A stretch of 64,000 nucleotides of DNA, from contig CAWGWA010000006.1 in assembly GCA_963826105.1 (NCBI GenBank), forward strand, positions 62,001-126,000, in the 5' to 3' direction. Shown here in pieces: positions 52,744-61,644 of the stretch. This stretch comes from WHTI01 sp963826105 (lineage in GTDB: Bacteria > Actinomycetota > CADDZG01 > WHSQ01). The notes beneath the pieces were generated by a model that worked only from the letters and a program-made list of their open reading frames with translations, was not told where the DNA came from and did no database searches. A program made the position numbers and the translations under genes. Position 1 is the stretch's first letter; each line of letters opens with the position of its first letter.

Positions 52744-53452
52744 GTTGGAATCTTCGCACGACCGGCAGAAGCTCGGGCAGTGACTCGATCGTTGCGTCCG
52801 GGTCTGGCCCCGGTAAGGCGTTGATCGCAGGGTTCGGTCGTAGAACCGCGCGCATCCCCGCGCCCTTCGCTCCACCGATGTCGTCGAACGGCCGGTCCCC
52901 CACCATCACCACCGCCGAAGGGTCGCGCAACTCGAGCGCCTCCATGGCGGCGACGAACACGCTGGGGTGCGGCTTGGTACGCGCCATGTCGCTCGTGTAC
53001 AGCCGAACGTCGATCAGATCGATCAGGCCATCGCGCTCGAGGAAGTGCTCGTGGAAAGCGCGGGGCCACAGAGTGTTGGAGAGCAGCCCGATCTTGAGTC
53101 CCATTTCCCTGAGCTCCTCCAGGACGCCCACCGCCTCGGGGTCGTGTGAGATGTGCGGCGTCCACGAGTCGAGATGGTGCTGCAGTGCCTCCTCGACAAC
53201 CGCCTCAGCGATGTCGATGCCGAGTTCGTGGGTCGCCAGCGCGAACACATCGGACAGATGAGCACTCGTCTGGGTCGCTTCGACGTCCTTCCAGAATCGG
53301 CCCTCGATCTCGATCAATCGACGGATCAGGTTGTCGGGATCGTCCGGGTGGATGTGTTGGGCGGCGACGCGCCACATGTCCTCGAGATCGACCTCCGCCC
53401 AGCGCGACAACGTGCCGCCCCAGTCGAAGATGACACCCTCGATCGAGCCCAT
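52736..53452 (-). CDS. HAD-superfamily hydrolase
   Basis: A 238-residue HAD phosphatase-like protein: motif I GVIFDWGGTLSRW (nucleophile Asp, second Asp replaced by Gly), motif II IGLLSNTLW, motif III ARTKPHPSVFVAAM, motif IV VMVGDRPFDDIGGAKGAG. The cap lies at residues ~20-90. ATG 53452 overlaps the helicase stop (ATGA). A phosphatase in a lipid operon could act on a glycerol or polyol phosphate, but this is inference. Confidence 0.87.
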   Translation of the reverse strand: MGSIEGVIFDWGGTLSRWAEVDLEDMWRVAAQHIHPDDPDNLIRRLIEIEGRFWKDVEATQTSAHLSDVFALATHELGIDIAEAVVEEALQHHLDSWTPHISHDPEAVGVLEELREMGLKIGLLSNTLWPRAFHEHFLERDGLIDLIDVRLYTSDMARTKPHPSVFVAAMEALELRDPSAVVMVGDRPFDDIGGAKGAGMRAVLRPNPAINALPGPDPDATIESLPELLPVVRRFQHG

Positions 53453-56070
53453 CAGACCTCGAGGGACGAATAGGCGACAACCCCGCGGTGGAGCCCCTCG
53501 ATGGCCTCGACGATGGCTCCTCGGAGATCGTCGTTTGGGGCGATCGGTTCGAGTTGTCGAAGGAGATCGACCAACTGCTTGACGGAGCGGACGAAGTCCC
53601 CGGGGGCATCGTCTTCCTCGAGCACTCGATCGAGCGGCGCGCCCGCGGTCCATCGGTATGCCTTTTCGGAGAACCCTGGGTCGGGTTCCCGCGTTAGCTC
53701 GATGCCCCGCTCATGTTCGTGCCGCTCGATCCGGTTGTATAGATCGACGAGCCGGTTCCAGGACGAGCGTGCGGCGTCGGTCGGCCAGTTCGGAGGAGCC
53801 ACGGGGTCGGGGCCGCGGGTCTCATATACGAGGCTCGAGCACACGGCCGCCACCTCGGGGCCGTCGAGATCGTCGAGGACGCCTTCCTTGAGACACTCGA
53901 CGACGAGCAGATCCGATTCGTTGTAGACGCCGGTCAGCAGCTCACCCTTCGGCTCCAGGTTCCAGTCGGAGACGTAACCCAGGTCTTGGAGGACGTCGAC
54001 CACGACATCAAACCGGCGCGCCAGGGTCCCCGTTCGACGGGAGATGCGCTTGGTGATGCCCCTGACCTCCTTCTCGAGCCGAACCGCGCGCTCGGCGAAG
54101 TGGAGATGCCGTCCCCGGTCGGGACATGAGTGCACCGGGTGGTTCTCGACCCTTTCCTTCAACTCACCGAGCTGATCGTTCCCCGCGGCATCGAGGGGTT
54201 CCTCGTCGACGGTGAGCGCAGTGAGCTTGCGTGCCAGCGTCCGCCGGGAACTGGCGTCCCTAGATCGGAACGTGTTCGGGATGCGCAAAGACCCGACCAC
54301 CCTTGGGGTCTTACGGAGATCGGTGGGGCCGAGACGGATGAGAGCGCGCGTTTCTGTCATCGCGACGAGCTTCGGGGCGCCGTCGCCTTCCTTGAGGGGC
54401 TCGATGACGACGTAGCGACCCCGTCGCTTTCCGCCCGCGATCTCGAAGACGTCACCCCGCTTGAGTCGATCTAGCCGGCCCACCGGAGAGGCGCTTCCTC
54501 CGGTTCCCGACTCCATCCGTTTGAGCGCGGCGACCAGTTCCCGATACTCCTCAACGTCGCCCTTCTCGCAGGTCATGCGCTCTCGATAGGAAGAGAGATA
54601 GGCCTCGTCGCGTTCCCGATTCCGTTCTAGCGCGACGACATCACGGTCGGCCTGGAACTGCGCGAACGAAGAGTTCACCAGGTGCTCCGCCTCCGCCCTC
54701 TCGTAGCTGCGGACCATGTTGACCGCCATGTTGTAGGACGGCTGGAACGACGAGGTCAGCGGATAGGTGCGAGCCGACGCGAGTCGGCTGATCGTCTCGA
54801 AGGGCGTGAATCGCTGCATCAGAACGACCGAGTGCCCGAGTTCGTCCTTGCCGCGTCGTCCGGCTCGTCCCGAGAGTTGCGTGTACTCACCAGGTGTCAT
54901 GAGCTCGTGCTTCTCTCCGGTGAACTTCGTGAGGCTCTCGATCACCACGGTCCGTGCCGGCATGTTGATCCCGAGAGCGAGCGTCTCGGTCGCGAACACG
55001 ACCTTGACGAGACCCTTCTTGAACAATTCCTCGACGGTCTCCTTGAACGGCGGGATCATCCCCGCGTGATGGGCGGCGATGCCGTTCGCCAGACCGGCGA
55101 TCCATTCGTGATAGCCGAGGATGTCGAGCTCCTCTTCCGGGAGTTCGGAGGCGCGCATATCGGCGTACTCGGTGATCCGCTTGCGCTCATCGGGCGTCGT
55201 TAGTCGGAGGTTCTCGTTGAGGCATCGCTTGACCGCTTCGTTGCACCCCCGACGGGAGAAGATGAAGTAGATCGCGGGAAGCATCCCCTCGCCGCTGAGG
55301 CGCTCGACCACCTCGGTCCGGAACGGGATGCGCGGCCGCTTCTCTCGTTCCCGACGGCCCCCGCGCTGCGGGCGGGGGCCTCCTCTGCGTTTGCGACGGT
55401 CGAACTCGCGCGCCCGTGGGTTCGGGATCGGGGTCCCGTCGCCCTTCTGAACGAACATGGGGAGCAGCTCATCCGAAGCGAAGTACCAGTGCCTCACCTC
55501 GACCGGTCGCTGCTCCTCGATGATCACCTCGGTCCGGCCGCGCAGCGTCTGGAGCCACTCCGCGAATTCTTCGGTGTTGGACACGGTCGCGGAGAGTGAG
55601 ACGATCTGCACGTCGACCGGGAGATGGATGAGGATCTCCTCCCAAACGCCTCCGCGATATCGATCTTGGAGATAGTGGACCTCGTCGAGTACGACGTAGC
55701 GGAGATTGTGGAGCGTGGGTGAGTCCTCGTAGATCATGTTGCGGAGGACCTCGGTCGTCATGACCACAACCGGGGCCTCGCCGTTGACCGAGTTGTCTCC
55801 GGTCAGGAGCCCGACGTTCTCGGCGCCGTGGATCGACACGAAATCCCCGTACTTCTGGTTGGAGAGCGCCTTGATCGGTGTCGTATAGAAGGTCTTGCCG
55901 CCCTCCTGGAGGGCGAACCAGGCGGCGAATTCCCCCACGACGGTCTTGCCCGCACCGGTTGGAGCGGCCACCAGCACCGACGAGCCACCCACCAGGGATG
56001 CGCACGCACGCCGCTGGAACGGATCGAACGGGAAACCGTAGGTGGCCTCGAAACGTTCTACGAGGTCCAT
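53452..56070 (-). CDS. helY: DExH-box RNA helicase, Ski2/HelY-like
   Basis: An 872-residue superfamily 2 helicase: Q-region YGFPFDPFQRRACASLV, motif I AAPTGAGKTVVGEFA, motif II VLDEVHYLQDRYRGG, motif III SATVSNTEEFAEW, motif VI QLSGRAGRRGKDELG, then a Ski2-type winged-helix and helical bundle with an Arg-rich insert (KRRGGPRPQRGGRRERE). In mycobacteria helY also borders tatC-tatA-pafC-pafB. ATG 56070 is preceded at 6 nt by TAGACT. First gene of a six-gene run with overlapping junctions. Confidence 0.92.
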   Translation of the reverse strand: MDLVERFEATYGFPFDPFQRRACASLVGGSSVLVAAPTGAGKTVVGEFAAWFALQEGGKTFYTTPIKALSNQKYGDFVSIHGAENVGLLTGDNSVNGEAPVVVMTTEVLRNMIYEDSPTLHNLRYVVLDEVHYLQDRYRGGVWEEILIHLPVDVQIVSLSATVSNTEEFAEWLQTLRGRTEVIIEEQRPVEVRHWYFASDELLPMFVQKGDGTPIPNPRAREFDRRKRRGGPRPQRGGRREREKRPRIPFRTEVVERLSGEGMLPAIYFIFSRRGCNEAVKRCLNENLRLTTPDERKRITEYADMRASELPEEELDILGYHEWIAGLANGIAAHHAGMIPPFKETVEELFKKGLVKVVFATETLALGINMPARTVVIESLTKFTGEKHELMTPGEYTQLSGRAGRRGKDELGHSVVLMQRFTPFETISRLASARTYPLTSSFQPSYNMAVNMVRSYERAEAEHLVNSSFAQFQADRDVVALERNRERDEAYLSSYRERMTCEKGDVEEYRELVAALKRMESGTGGSASPVGRLDRLKRGDVFEIAGGKRRGRYVVIEPLKEGDGAPKLVAMTETRALIRLGPTDLRKTPRVVGSLRIPNTFRSRDASSRRTLARKLTALTVDEEPLDAAGNDQLGELKERVENHPVHSCPDRGRHLHFAERAVRLEKEVRGITKRISRRTGTLARRFDVVVDVLQDLGYVSDWNLEPKGELLTGVYNESDLLVVECLKEGVLDDLDGPEVAAVCSSLVYETRGPDPVAPPNWPTDAARSSWNRLVDLYNRIERHEHERGIELTREPDPGFSEKAYRWTAGAPLDRVLEEDDAPGDFVRSVKQLVDLLRQLEPIAPNDDLRGAIVEAIEGLHRGVVAYSSLEV

Positions 56071-56076
56071 CGAGCG

Positions 56077-56082
56077 AGTCTA
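56077..56082 (-). promoter_or_regulatory. candidate -10 (TAGACT) for leaderless helY operon
   Basis: TAGACT on the minus strand ends 6 nt before ATG 56070; no ribosome-binding site is present. Confidence 0.45.
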
Positions 56083-56101
56083 AGGGTGGAGCGGGCTCCG
56101 G

Positions 56102-56797
56102 CTATTCCTCGGTGGGAGTGGGCTCGGGCGTCGCCTCGTCTTCGACTGGGGCCGCTGCCACCGGCGAGATGAGACTGGAACCCGGAAGATCGACCACGGC
56201 GCGGGCCTCGTCAAGGATGGCGACCGCGTTGGTCCACAGGCTGGTCGCCAGATCCCGCTGGGCCGCCGCCCGGTCCAACAGACTGGTTGCGAGATCACCC
56301 TCGGCGTCGGCGGCGAGTTGATAGAGGCGGGTCGATTCCAGGTAGAGGTCGAGAGAGCCAAGGATGAGTTCGGAGACGCCCGACGCGCCTTCGGGCGGGC
56401 GTGCCTGCGCGGCGGTCAACTGGGCCGACTGGAGCCCCTCCTCCCACGTCCTGGCGTCCTTCTTGAGAGACCCGAAGGAGTCGTCGTCGATGGCGGCGGG
56501 TGCTGTTGAGAGCCCCGTACCGGCTTCCGTGGCGGCTACGAGCACCGCCTGGGTCTGAGAGGTGTAGCCCTCGAGCTCCTGCTGTGCGGCCACGTCGGCC
56601 TCTGGCTCCTTCGCCACGGTGATGACCACCGCGGTGATGATGCCGATGAGGAGGACGAGCCCGACCGCGATCCCTACTCGGCCCCCACTGGTCTGGTACC
56701 AGGGGATGTGCTCGTGATGCGAGTACTGGACCCGGGGCGCGGCCGCGGGCCGCCTTTTCGGCTTGCCTTGGGACCTTTTCTTACCTTTGATAGCCAC
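56102..56797 (-). CDS. single-helix membrane protein of unknown function
   Basis: A 231-residue protein: a basic N-terminus (KGKKRSQGKPKRRPAAAPRV), HEHIPWYQTSGG, one membrane helix (VGIAVGLVLLIGIITAVVIT), then an Ala/Glu-rich extracytoplasmic helical part and a Thr/Pro/Glu tail (PEPTPTEE). GTG 56797 follows TATAGT (56806-56811) at 8 nt. No family recognised; it lies between tatC and helY where mycobacteria have none. The helical outer domain could be a coiled coil. Confidence 0.7.
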   Translation of the reverse strand: MAIKGKKRSQGKPKRRPAAAPRVQYSHHEHIPWYQTSGGRVGIAVGLVLLIGIITAVVITVAKEPEADVAAQQELEGYTSQTQAVLVAATEAGTGLSTAPAAIDDDSFGSLKKDARTWEEGLQSAQLTAAQARPPEGASGVSELILGSLDLYLESTRLYQLAADAEGDLATSLLDRAAAQRDLATSLWTNAVAILDEARAVVDLPGSSLISPVAAAPVEDEATPEPTPTEE

Positions 56798-56806
56798 GGC
56801 CCAGGA

Positions 56807-57619
56807 CTATAACGCGGCCTTCGCCCGTCTCTTTAGCACCACCCTGAGAAGCACGATGGTGATCTCGTAGAAGAGGTAGAGCGGTACCGCCAGCAGCATC
56901 ATCGTGTAGGGGTCCTGGCTGGGGGTGATGACCGCGGCCAGGACCACGATGAGGACGATCGCGGTCCTTCGCCCGTTCTTCAGCTGATCGATGGTGACCG
57001 CGCCGATCAATCCGAGGAAGAACAGCACTAGGGGCAACTCGAACATGACCCCGAAACCGAGCAACATCAACCCAACGAAGTTGAGATACTCCTCGGCCCC
57101 AAGGAGCGGAACCAGGTCGGAGCCTCCGATGTCGATCAGGAAGTTGATGCCGGCCGGGAGGACCATGTAGGCGATCCCGGCACCGAGCAGGAACAAGATT
57201 GTCGAGGCGGCCATGAACGGGATCGAGTAGCGCTTCTCTTTGGTGTTCAGAGCAGGGGCCACGAACGCCCAGATCTGATACAGCCAGATCGGCGACGTCA
57301 ACGCGATGCCGACCAGCGCGGTCATCTTCAATCTGAAGTTGAACCCGCCGATCAGCTTGTTGTAGACGAGGTCGCAGCCCTGAGGACCCAGTTTGTCGGG
57401 ATCCACGTCACATAGGGGCTTTCGGAAGAACTCCAGGATCGGCTCGTAGAAGAAGAACACGACGATCGAGATCGCGAAGAAGGCAACGAGTGACTTGATG
57501 ATCCTCGAGCGGAGTTCGCCGAGGTGCTCCATCATCGACATCGAGGCGCGCTTCTCGCGGGGCTTCCGTTTACGGAAGCGGAGCCGGCGTCGTCGCAGCT
57601 CTTCGGGATCACCCATCAC
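56807..57619 (-). CDS. tatC: Sec-independent protein translocase TatC
   Basis: Core membrane component of the twin-arginine translocase, which exports folded proteins. The 270-residue protein has the N-terminal MEHLGELRSRIIKSLVAFFA signature, six membrane helices, and the family loops KMTALVGIALTSPIWLYQIW and PSQDPYTMMLLAVPLYLFYE. It overlaps the tatA stop by 4 bp. The basic first 25 residues (RRRRLRFRKRKPREKR) are longer than usual. Confidence 0.96.
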   Translation of the reverse strand: MMGDPEELRRRRLRFRKRKPREKRASMSMMEHLGELRSRIIKSLVAFFAISIVVFFFYEPILEFFRKPLCDVDPDKLGPQGCDLVYNKLIGGFNFRLKMTALVGIALTSPIWLYQIWAFVAPALNTKEKRYSIPFMAASTILFLLGAGIAYMVLPAGINFLIDIGGSDLVPLLGAEEYLNFVGLMLLGFGVMFELPLVLFFLGLIGAVTIDQLKNGRRTAIVLIVVLAAVITPSQDPYTMMLLAVPLYLFYEITIVLLRVVLKRRAKAAL

Positions 57620-57927
57620 ACGGCTCCCGGCTTGATCTCGTCGCCGTCCTCCTCGTCGTCCTCGCCCTCCTCGTCGTCCTTCTCGGACAGGGCGGGGGGC
57701 ATGCCCTCGTACCGGTTGCGGACGTTGGGATGGTCGGGGCGCGGCTCAGGTGGGTCGTCGAGATCGAGACCATCCTGGAACTCGTCCTTGACCTCGCTCG
57801 CCATCTGCCGGAGCTGCTGCGCGGCGCGACCTATCTGTCGGGCTATCTGGGGGAGCTTCTCGGGTCCGAAGACCACGAGGGCCACCATGACGATGACCAG
57901 TATCTCTATGGGACTGAGCTGAGGCAT
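57616..57927 (-). CDS. tatA: Sec-independent protein translocase TatA/TatB-type
   Basis: A 103-residue single-helix protein that forms the Tat pore: short N-terminal helix (SPIEILVIVMVALVVFGPEK) with the FGPEKLP hinge, then an amphipathic helix (IARQIGRAAQQLRQMASEVK) and a highly acidic tail. The FGPEKLP and the following RQIG fit TatA as well as TatB; with only one such gene here the role may be mixed. TAGACT lies 7 nt before ATG 57927. Confidence 0.9.
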   Translation of the reverse strand: MPQLSPIEILVIVMVALVVFGPEKLPQIARQIGRAAQQLRQMASEVKDEFQDGLDLDDPPEPRPDHPNVRNRYEGMPPALSEKDDEEGEDDEEDGDEIKPGAV

Positions 57928-57934
57928 GGCGTGC

Positions 57935-57940
57935 AGTCTA
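57935..57940 (-). promoter_or_regulatory. candidate -10 (TAGACT) for leaderless tatA-tatC
   Basis: TAGACT on the minus strand ends 7 nt before ATG 57927, without a ribosome-binding site. Confidence 0.45.
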
Positions 57941-57981
57941 TGGCGAGCGTGACTGCTACCACCGGCGCGGGGGCCGGGGCG

Positions 57982-58320
57982 TTACGCGTTCTCGGAGTTG
58001 CGCTTCTCCGTAAGGGCTTCGAACCAGTCGTCCGATTCGAGAAGCTGGTGGAACTCGAGAAGGTCGTTGTGGGTGATAACGGGGCCGGACTTCGCCTCGA
58101 GGATCTCGGCCGGGACGTCCTGCAGCGTGGGCATGACCCCACCCGAGAGGAGGAGGCGGACGACACGCTCGTCGGCCGGCTTCTCTATGAACTGGGTGCA
58201 TGTCGGGCAGCTGAAGCCGTAGCTGTTAGAGCCGTGGCCGGTACCGATCCGGAGCAGGATGTCTTCCGGAGTGAGGTCGACCTCTCCGCAGCTGTGGCAT
58301 GTCGCTTTGATCGTCGTCAT
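57982..58320 (-). CDS. small zinc-ribbon protein of unknown function
   Basis: A 112-residue protein. It has a zinc ribbon (ATCHSCGEVDLTPEDILLRI, then YGFSCPTCTQFIEKP) followed by a helical region (ERVVRLLLSGGVMPTLQDVP) and a C-terminal NDLLEFHQLLESDDWFEAL. The LTPEDILLRI segment recalls small actinobacterial zinc-ribbon proteins of unknown role. It lies between pafC and tatA on the same strand; AGAGG lies upstream of the ATG. Confidence 0.65.
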   Translation of the reverse strand: MTTIKATCHSCGEVDLTPEDILLRIGTGHGSNSYGFSCPTCTQFIEKPADERVVRLLLSGGVMPTLQDVPAEILEAKSGPVITHNDLLEFHQLLESDDWFEALTEKRNSENA

Positions 58321-58436
58321 TTCGAATGGCCTCTGGTTGGGGGCTGTTCTTGCTTACACAGGTGTTATCGGCGCTCCAGCCAGAAGATTGAGCCCGAATT
58401 CTCTGAGGCATAACCCCAGGTCAGGGGCTAGGCGGG

Positions 58437-59405
58437 TCAGGAATGGCGCGCGATGATGGCCCCGGCGAGCTCCCGGGCCCCCTGGGCGAAGGCCTCCGGC
58501 TCGATCTTGCGGACCTCCGTGCCCAGGCGCAACAGGAGCGTGGCCGCCCACCGCTCGCCGCCCGTCAAGAGCTCCACACGCTGCCATCCCCCGGCGACCT
58601 TCTTCTTCGAGATCACGGGGTAGTAGTCCTCGAACCAGCGCATCGCGTCGGGCGAGATCTCCATCACGAGATGCGCCTGGCCCTCGGGCTTGCCGACGAA
58701 AGCTCCCTGGTAGCGGTCCGGTTCGAAGTCATCCGGCACCGGCGCATCCTCGGAGGTCAGCGAGACGGCCTTGATGCGGTCGGCCCGGAACATCCTTTCT
58801 TCGCCGGAGTCGTGATCGAGGCCGACGATGTACCAGTAGCCGAGAGCGGCGATCAGACCCCAGGGGTCAACATCTCGTTCGGTCAAGATGCCGCGTGATG
58901 CAGAGAGGTATTCGAGATGGATCCTCTTGCCCTTCCGGAGTGCCTCCTGGATAACCCCGAGGTGCTCGCTCGCACCCTCCTCGAGGTGGACCGTCACGTC
59001 GGCCAAGCGGTTGCCGTCGGCGCCGAGTGCGCGCCCGAGCTTCTCGAGTGCCGAACGCAGCGCATCCGCGTCGGTCATGTCGGGAAGCGATGCCAGCGCC
59101 GCTCCCCCGGCGTACAACGACAGTGCCTCGGCCGGAGACAGCCTCAGAGGGGCAGAGAAGTAGTCGGCCATCCGCACGTAAACGCGGTCGTCTTCGAACG
59201 TCACGTCGATCAGGTCGCCCGGTCCGTACCCTGGCAGCCCGCACATATACACGAGGTTGAGATCTTCGAGCAGGTCGCGCTTCTCCACACCGAACTTCCG
59301 GGACAGTTCGTCGACCGAGACGCCCGGGTGTTTGATCGCGTACGGGAGCATCAGCAGGATGCGACGGAGTCGACGGCCCAGTCTCCCGTAGGCCTCCTCG
59401 GTCAC
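58437..59405 (-). CDS. pafC: WYL-domain transcriptional activator subunit PafC
   Basis: A 322-residue DeoR-type regulator with an N-terminal winged helix (LRRILLMLPYAIKHPGVSVD), a WYL domain around GLIAALGYWYIVGLDHDSGE, and a C-terminal WCX extension. In mycobacteria PafB and PafC work together to activate DNA-damage genes independently of LexA. It overlaps pafB by 4 bp, as expected for partners. The WYL core reads GYWYIVGLD. Confidence 0.9.
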   Translation of the reverse strand: MTEEAYGRLGRRLRRILLMLPYAIKHPGVSVDELSRKFGVEKRDLLEDLNLVYMCGLPGYGPGDLIDVTFEDDRVYVRMADYFSAPLRLSPAEALSLYAGGAALASLPDMTDADALRSALEKLGRALGADGNRLADVTVHLEEGASEHLGVIQEALRKGKRIHLEYLSASRGILTERDVDPWGLIAALGYWYIVGLDHDSGEERMFRADRIKAVSLTSEDAPVPDDFEPDRYQGAFVGKPEGQAHLVMEISPDAMRWFEDYYPVISKKKVAGGWQRVELLTGGERWAATLLLRLGTEVRKIEPEAFAQGARELAGAIIARHS

Positions 59406-60364
59406 TTGGGGGCTCCCGCGAACGGAGCGAGATGGTCCTTCAGACGCCGCCGGGCCTCAGGGGGCGAAACGATCTCGATGCCATCGCCGAAACCGATGAC
59501 CCACGAAGCGAGGGCATCGAGGTTGGAAGCTCCAAGTTCAACCTCGAGTGACCCTCCCGCTGCTTCGCGTCGCGTCGCGTTGGGGAGGTTCTGCTCTGCC
59601 CACCAACGGATCGTGGGATCGAAACGGATCACTGCAGTGGCATCTCCGGGACCTATCTCCCAGGCCTCTCCACCCAGGTGAGCGTCCGCATCGAAACCCT
59701 CGGGGGGCTCGAAGGTGCCGTCGAGGCTCTTCACCGGTCCGCTCATTCGGGAGACGCGGAAGGCGCGGATGGCCTCTCGATCGCGGTCGTGCCCCACCAG
59801 ATACCAGTGGCCGCGGCGGTGGACAAGTCCGTAAGGTTCGACCGAGCGAGGTGTGGCTTTCGAGGCCCCCGAGGCCTGATAACCGAAGCTCACCGGCGTT
59901 CTGGCCAGGAGAGCCTCGTACAAGGGGGCCAGAACGGGCTGCTCGGCGGCCAGGTCGGCGCCCCACACGATCCGGGGCCCCTCCGACGGAGCCGCTCCTT
60001 GGTCGAGGGAGAGCTTCATCAGGCCGGCCTCGGCGGCGTCGGCACCTCCGAGGATCGCCTGGGCCGCGATCCGGAGCGCCGCGACCTCGTCCGGCTCGAG
60101 ATCCAGTTGTGGGAGGTAGTAGCGGTTCTTGGGGATCAGATAGCCCTCGACCGGATCGTCCAGCAGCGAATCCTCCCGGCGGGTCTCGATCGGGATGCCC
60201 ATCGTCCTCAGCGCTTCCTTGTCACGCTCGAAGGCGCGACGGAATGCCTCGAAGTTGTCCTGGTCGTAGCCCGCGACCTTCTCGTTGATGTCCCGCGCGG
60301 TCATGGGTCGAGTGGTTTCGAGGAGGGCGATGATCAGATTGATCAGCCGTTCGATGCGACGCAT
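59402..60364 (-). CDS. pafB: WYL-domain transcriptional activator subunit PafB
   Basis: Partner of PafC: winged helix RRIERLINLIIALLETTRPM then ARDINEKVAGYDQDNFEAFR, a WYL domain around LVHRRGHWYLVGHDRDREAI, and a C-terminal WCX domain. ATG 60364 is chosen because homologues begin at this helix and TACTCT lies 6 nt upstream; the open frame runs back to 60439 through a basic stretch without support. Next to pafA and the proteasome genes, as in mycobacteria. Confidence 0.9.
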   Translation of the reverse strand: MRRIERLINLIIALLETTRPMTARDINEKVAGYDQDNFEAFRRAFERDKEALRTMGIPIETRREDSLLDDPVEGYLIPKNRYYLPQLDLEPDEVAALRIAAQAILGGADAAEAGLMKLSLDQGAAPSEGPRIVWGADLAAEQPVLAPLYEALLARTPVSFGYQASGASKATPRSVEPYGLVHRRGHWYLVGHDRDREAIRAFRVSRMSGPVKSLDGTFEPPEGFDADAHLGGEAWEIGPGDATAVIRFDPTIRWWAEQNLPNATRREAAGGSLEVELGASNLDALASWVIGFGDGIEIVSPPEARRRLKDHLAPFAGAPK

Positions 60365-60370
60365 CAGGCG

Positions 60371-60376
60371 AGAGTA
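60371..60376 (-). promoter_or_regulatory. candidate -10 (TACTCT) for leaderless pafBC
   Basis: TACTCT on the minus strand ends 6 nt before ATG 60364; it supports that start over the upstream TTG/ATG at 60439. Confidence 0.4.
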
Positions 60377-60497
60377 ACCCCGGTGCGGCGTTCCCTTACG
60401 GGTATCAGCCTTCCGAGGCGCGGTCACGAGAGCCATCAAACAGAGATAGCGCTCGGGCGATCAGCCGGCTGTGATGCCTTTCACATTCGCTCGCCGT

Positions 60498-60589
60498 CCC
60501 CGGTCGCTAACCGCTCCCCTGCCCGGTCGCTAACCGCTCCCCTGCCCGGTCGCTAACCGCTCCCCTGCCCGGTCGCTAACCGCTCCCCT
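60498..60589. repeat. four perfect tandem copies of a 23-bp unit
   Basis: The unit (CCCGGTCGCTAACCGCTCCCCTG on the plus strand, counted in four exact copies at 60498, 60521, 60544 and 60567) covers the 3' end of the DUF3866 gene and its stop codon. On the minus strand the unit contains GGTTAG, so the stop arises inside the repeat. The perfect identity indicates recent slippage expansion. Confidence 0.95.
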
Positions 60590-61644
60590 GCTGCCCGCCC
60601 CGCGGCGGCCGCGGCGAGGAACAGCTCGGGGATCTGATCCACGTCGCGCCCCATCGATGTGGGTCTGATGTCGTGGGAGGAGAGGAGCTTGAGGCCCGGG
60701 CCGCCGTCGATCTCGATGACGTGATGCCGGTCCGTGACCCCCGTCTTCTCCAGCGCATCGGTCACGGTCTTGTAGTCGTCGGCCGCAAGGCTGGGGACCG
60801 GGACGATGGCTCCGTCCCTGGCCGCCAGCCCGAGGGCGGTCAGGGAGTGATGGCTGAGGCCCCGGTGTCGAGGACGCTCATCGGAGAAGTTGATCCGGAG
60901 GCAGGCGATCGGGATGCCGCCCAGCATCCCGGCGGCGTCGAGGATGCCCGACTGCTCGAGGGCGGTGAATCCGAGCGCGGTTCCGGTCCCAACCACACCC
61001 GGACCCATCGCGACGATCACGACATCGCAGAGGGAGACGTTGGCCAGGGCGGCGAGTCCGGAATGGACGTTGACGACTTCGAGCTCACCTCCGAACGCGT
61101 GTCCAGCCGTCGCCGTGACGTCGATGAGGCCCGAAGCCCTGAGCTCGCGGACGAGCCGGCTCCATGCGATCGGAAGGGCGCCTCCGTCGGTCATCAGGTA
61201 GCCGACCCGGGCACCAGGCGCGGCCGCCTTGACGCCCGCCGCCACCGCCGAGATCTGGGAATGGAGGCCGCACACAACTACAGGTAGGGCGATCGAGTCG
61301 ATGTCCGCAAGCGCCTCGTGGTGCGGACTTTCCTGTGCCTCGGCGGCGGGGACCTCAGTCTGCCAAGGCGTGTAGCGGAGTTTGACGATGTGCCCCTCTC
61401 CGGGGCCAGGGGATCCCGCTCCCGACAGGTTCCACAGGATGAAGGCCTCTCCCCCCGTCCCGAGGCCGAGTTCGATCCCGGTCGTGTTGACGACGACCTC
61501 ATCCCCGACCCTCACGGGCCCGAGCATCCGAGGGAAACCGGAGGCTTCGACCTCCGCCGCATCGGTCAGTTGGACTCGCACGCGGATCAGGTCGGGGTGG
61601 TCCTCGAGGAGTTGGGTCACCACCCCATTGCGGAACGCGGCCAT
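60553..61644 (-). CDS. DUF3866 family protein
   Basis: A 363-residue protein of the DUF3866 family, common beside the proteasome cluster in Actinobacteria; function unknown. It has GDEVVVNTTGIELGLGTGGE and an N-terminal beta-rich domain, then a Rossmann-like part (VVVCGLHSQISAVAAGVKAA, VGYLMTDGGALPIAWSRLVR) and GPGVVGTGTALGFTALEQSG. ATG 61644 overlaps the pafA stop (ATGA). The last residues (GERLATGQGSG) and stop are encoded by the 23-bp tandem repeat. Confidence 0.88.
   Translation of the reverse strand: MAAFRNGVVTQLLEDHPDLIRVRVQLTDAAEVEASGFPRMLGPVRVGDEVVVNTTGIELGLGTGGEAFILWNLSGAGSPGPGEGHIVKLRYTPWQTEVPAAEAQESPHHEALADIDSIALPVVVCGLHSQISAVAAGVKAAAPGARVGYLMTDGGALPIAWSRLVRELRASGLIDVTATAGHAFGGELEVVNVHSGLAALANVSLCDVVIVAMGPGVVGTGTALGFTALEQSGILDAAGMLGGIPIACLRINFSDERPRHRGLSHHSLTALGLAARDGAIVPVPSLAADDYKTVTDALEKTGVTDRHHVIEIDGGPGLKLLSSHDIRPTSMGRDVDQIPELFLAAAAAGRAAGERLATGQGSG

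Noticed and set aside
60365..60439. N-terminal extension of PafB to 60439
   Set aside because: Basic 25-residue lead without ribosome-binding site; homologues start at the helix after ATG 60364, which has a fitting -10.
60498..60589. CRISPR array
   Set aside because: The 23-bp units are directly adjacent with no spacers, so this is a simple tandem repeat.
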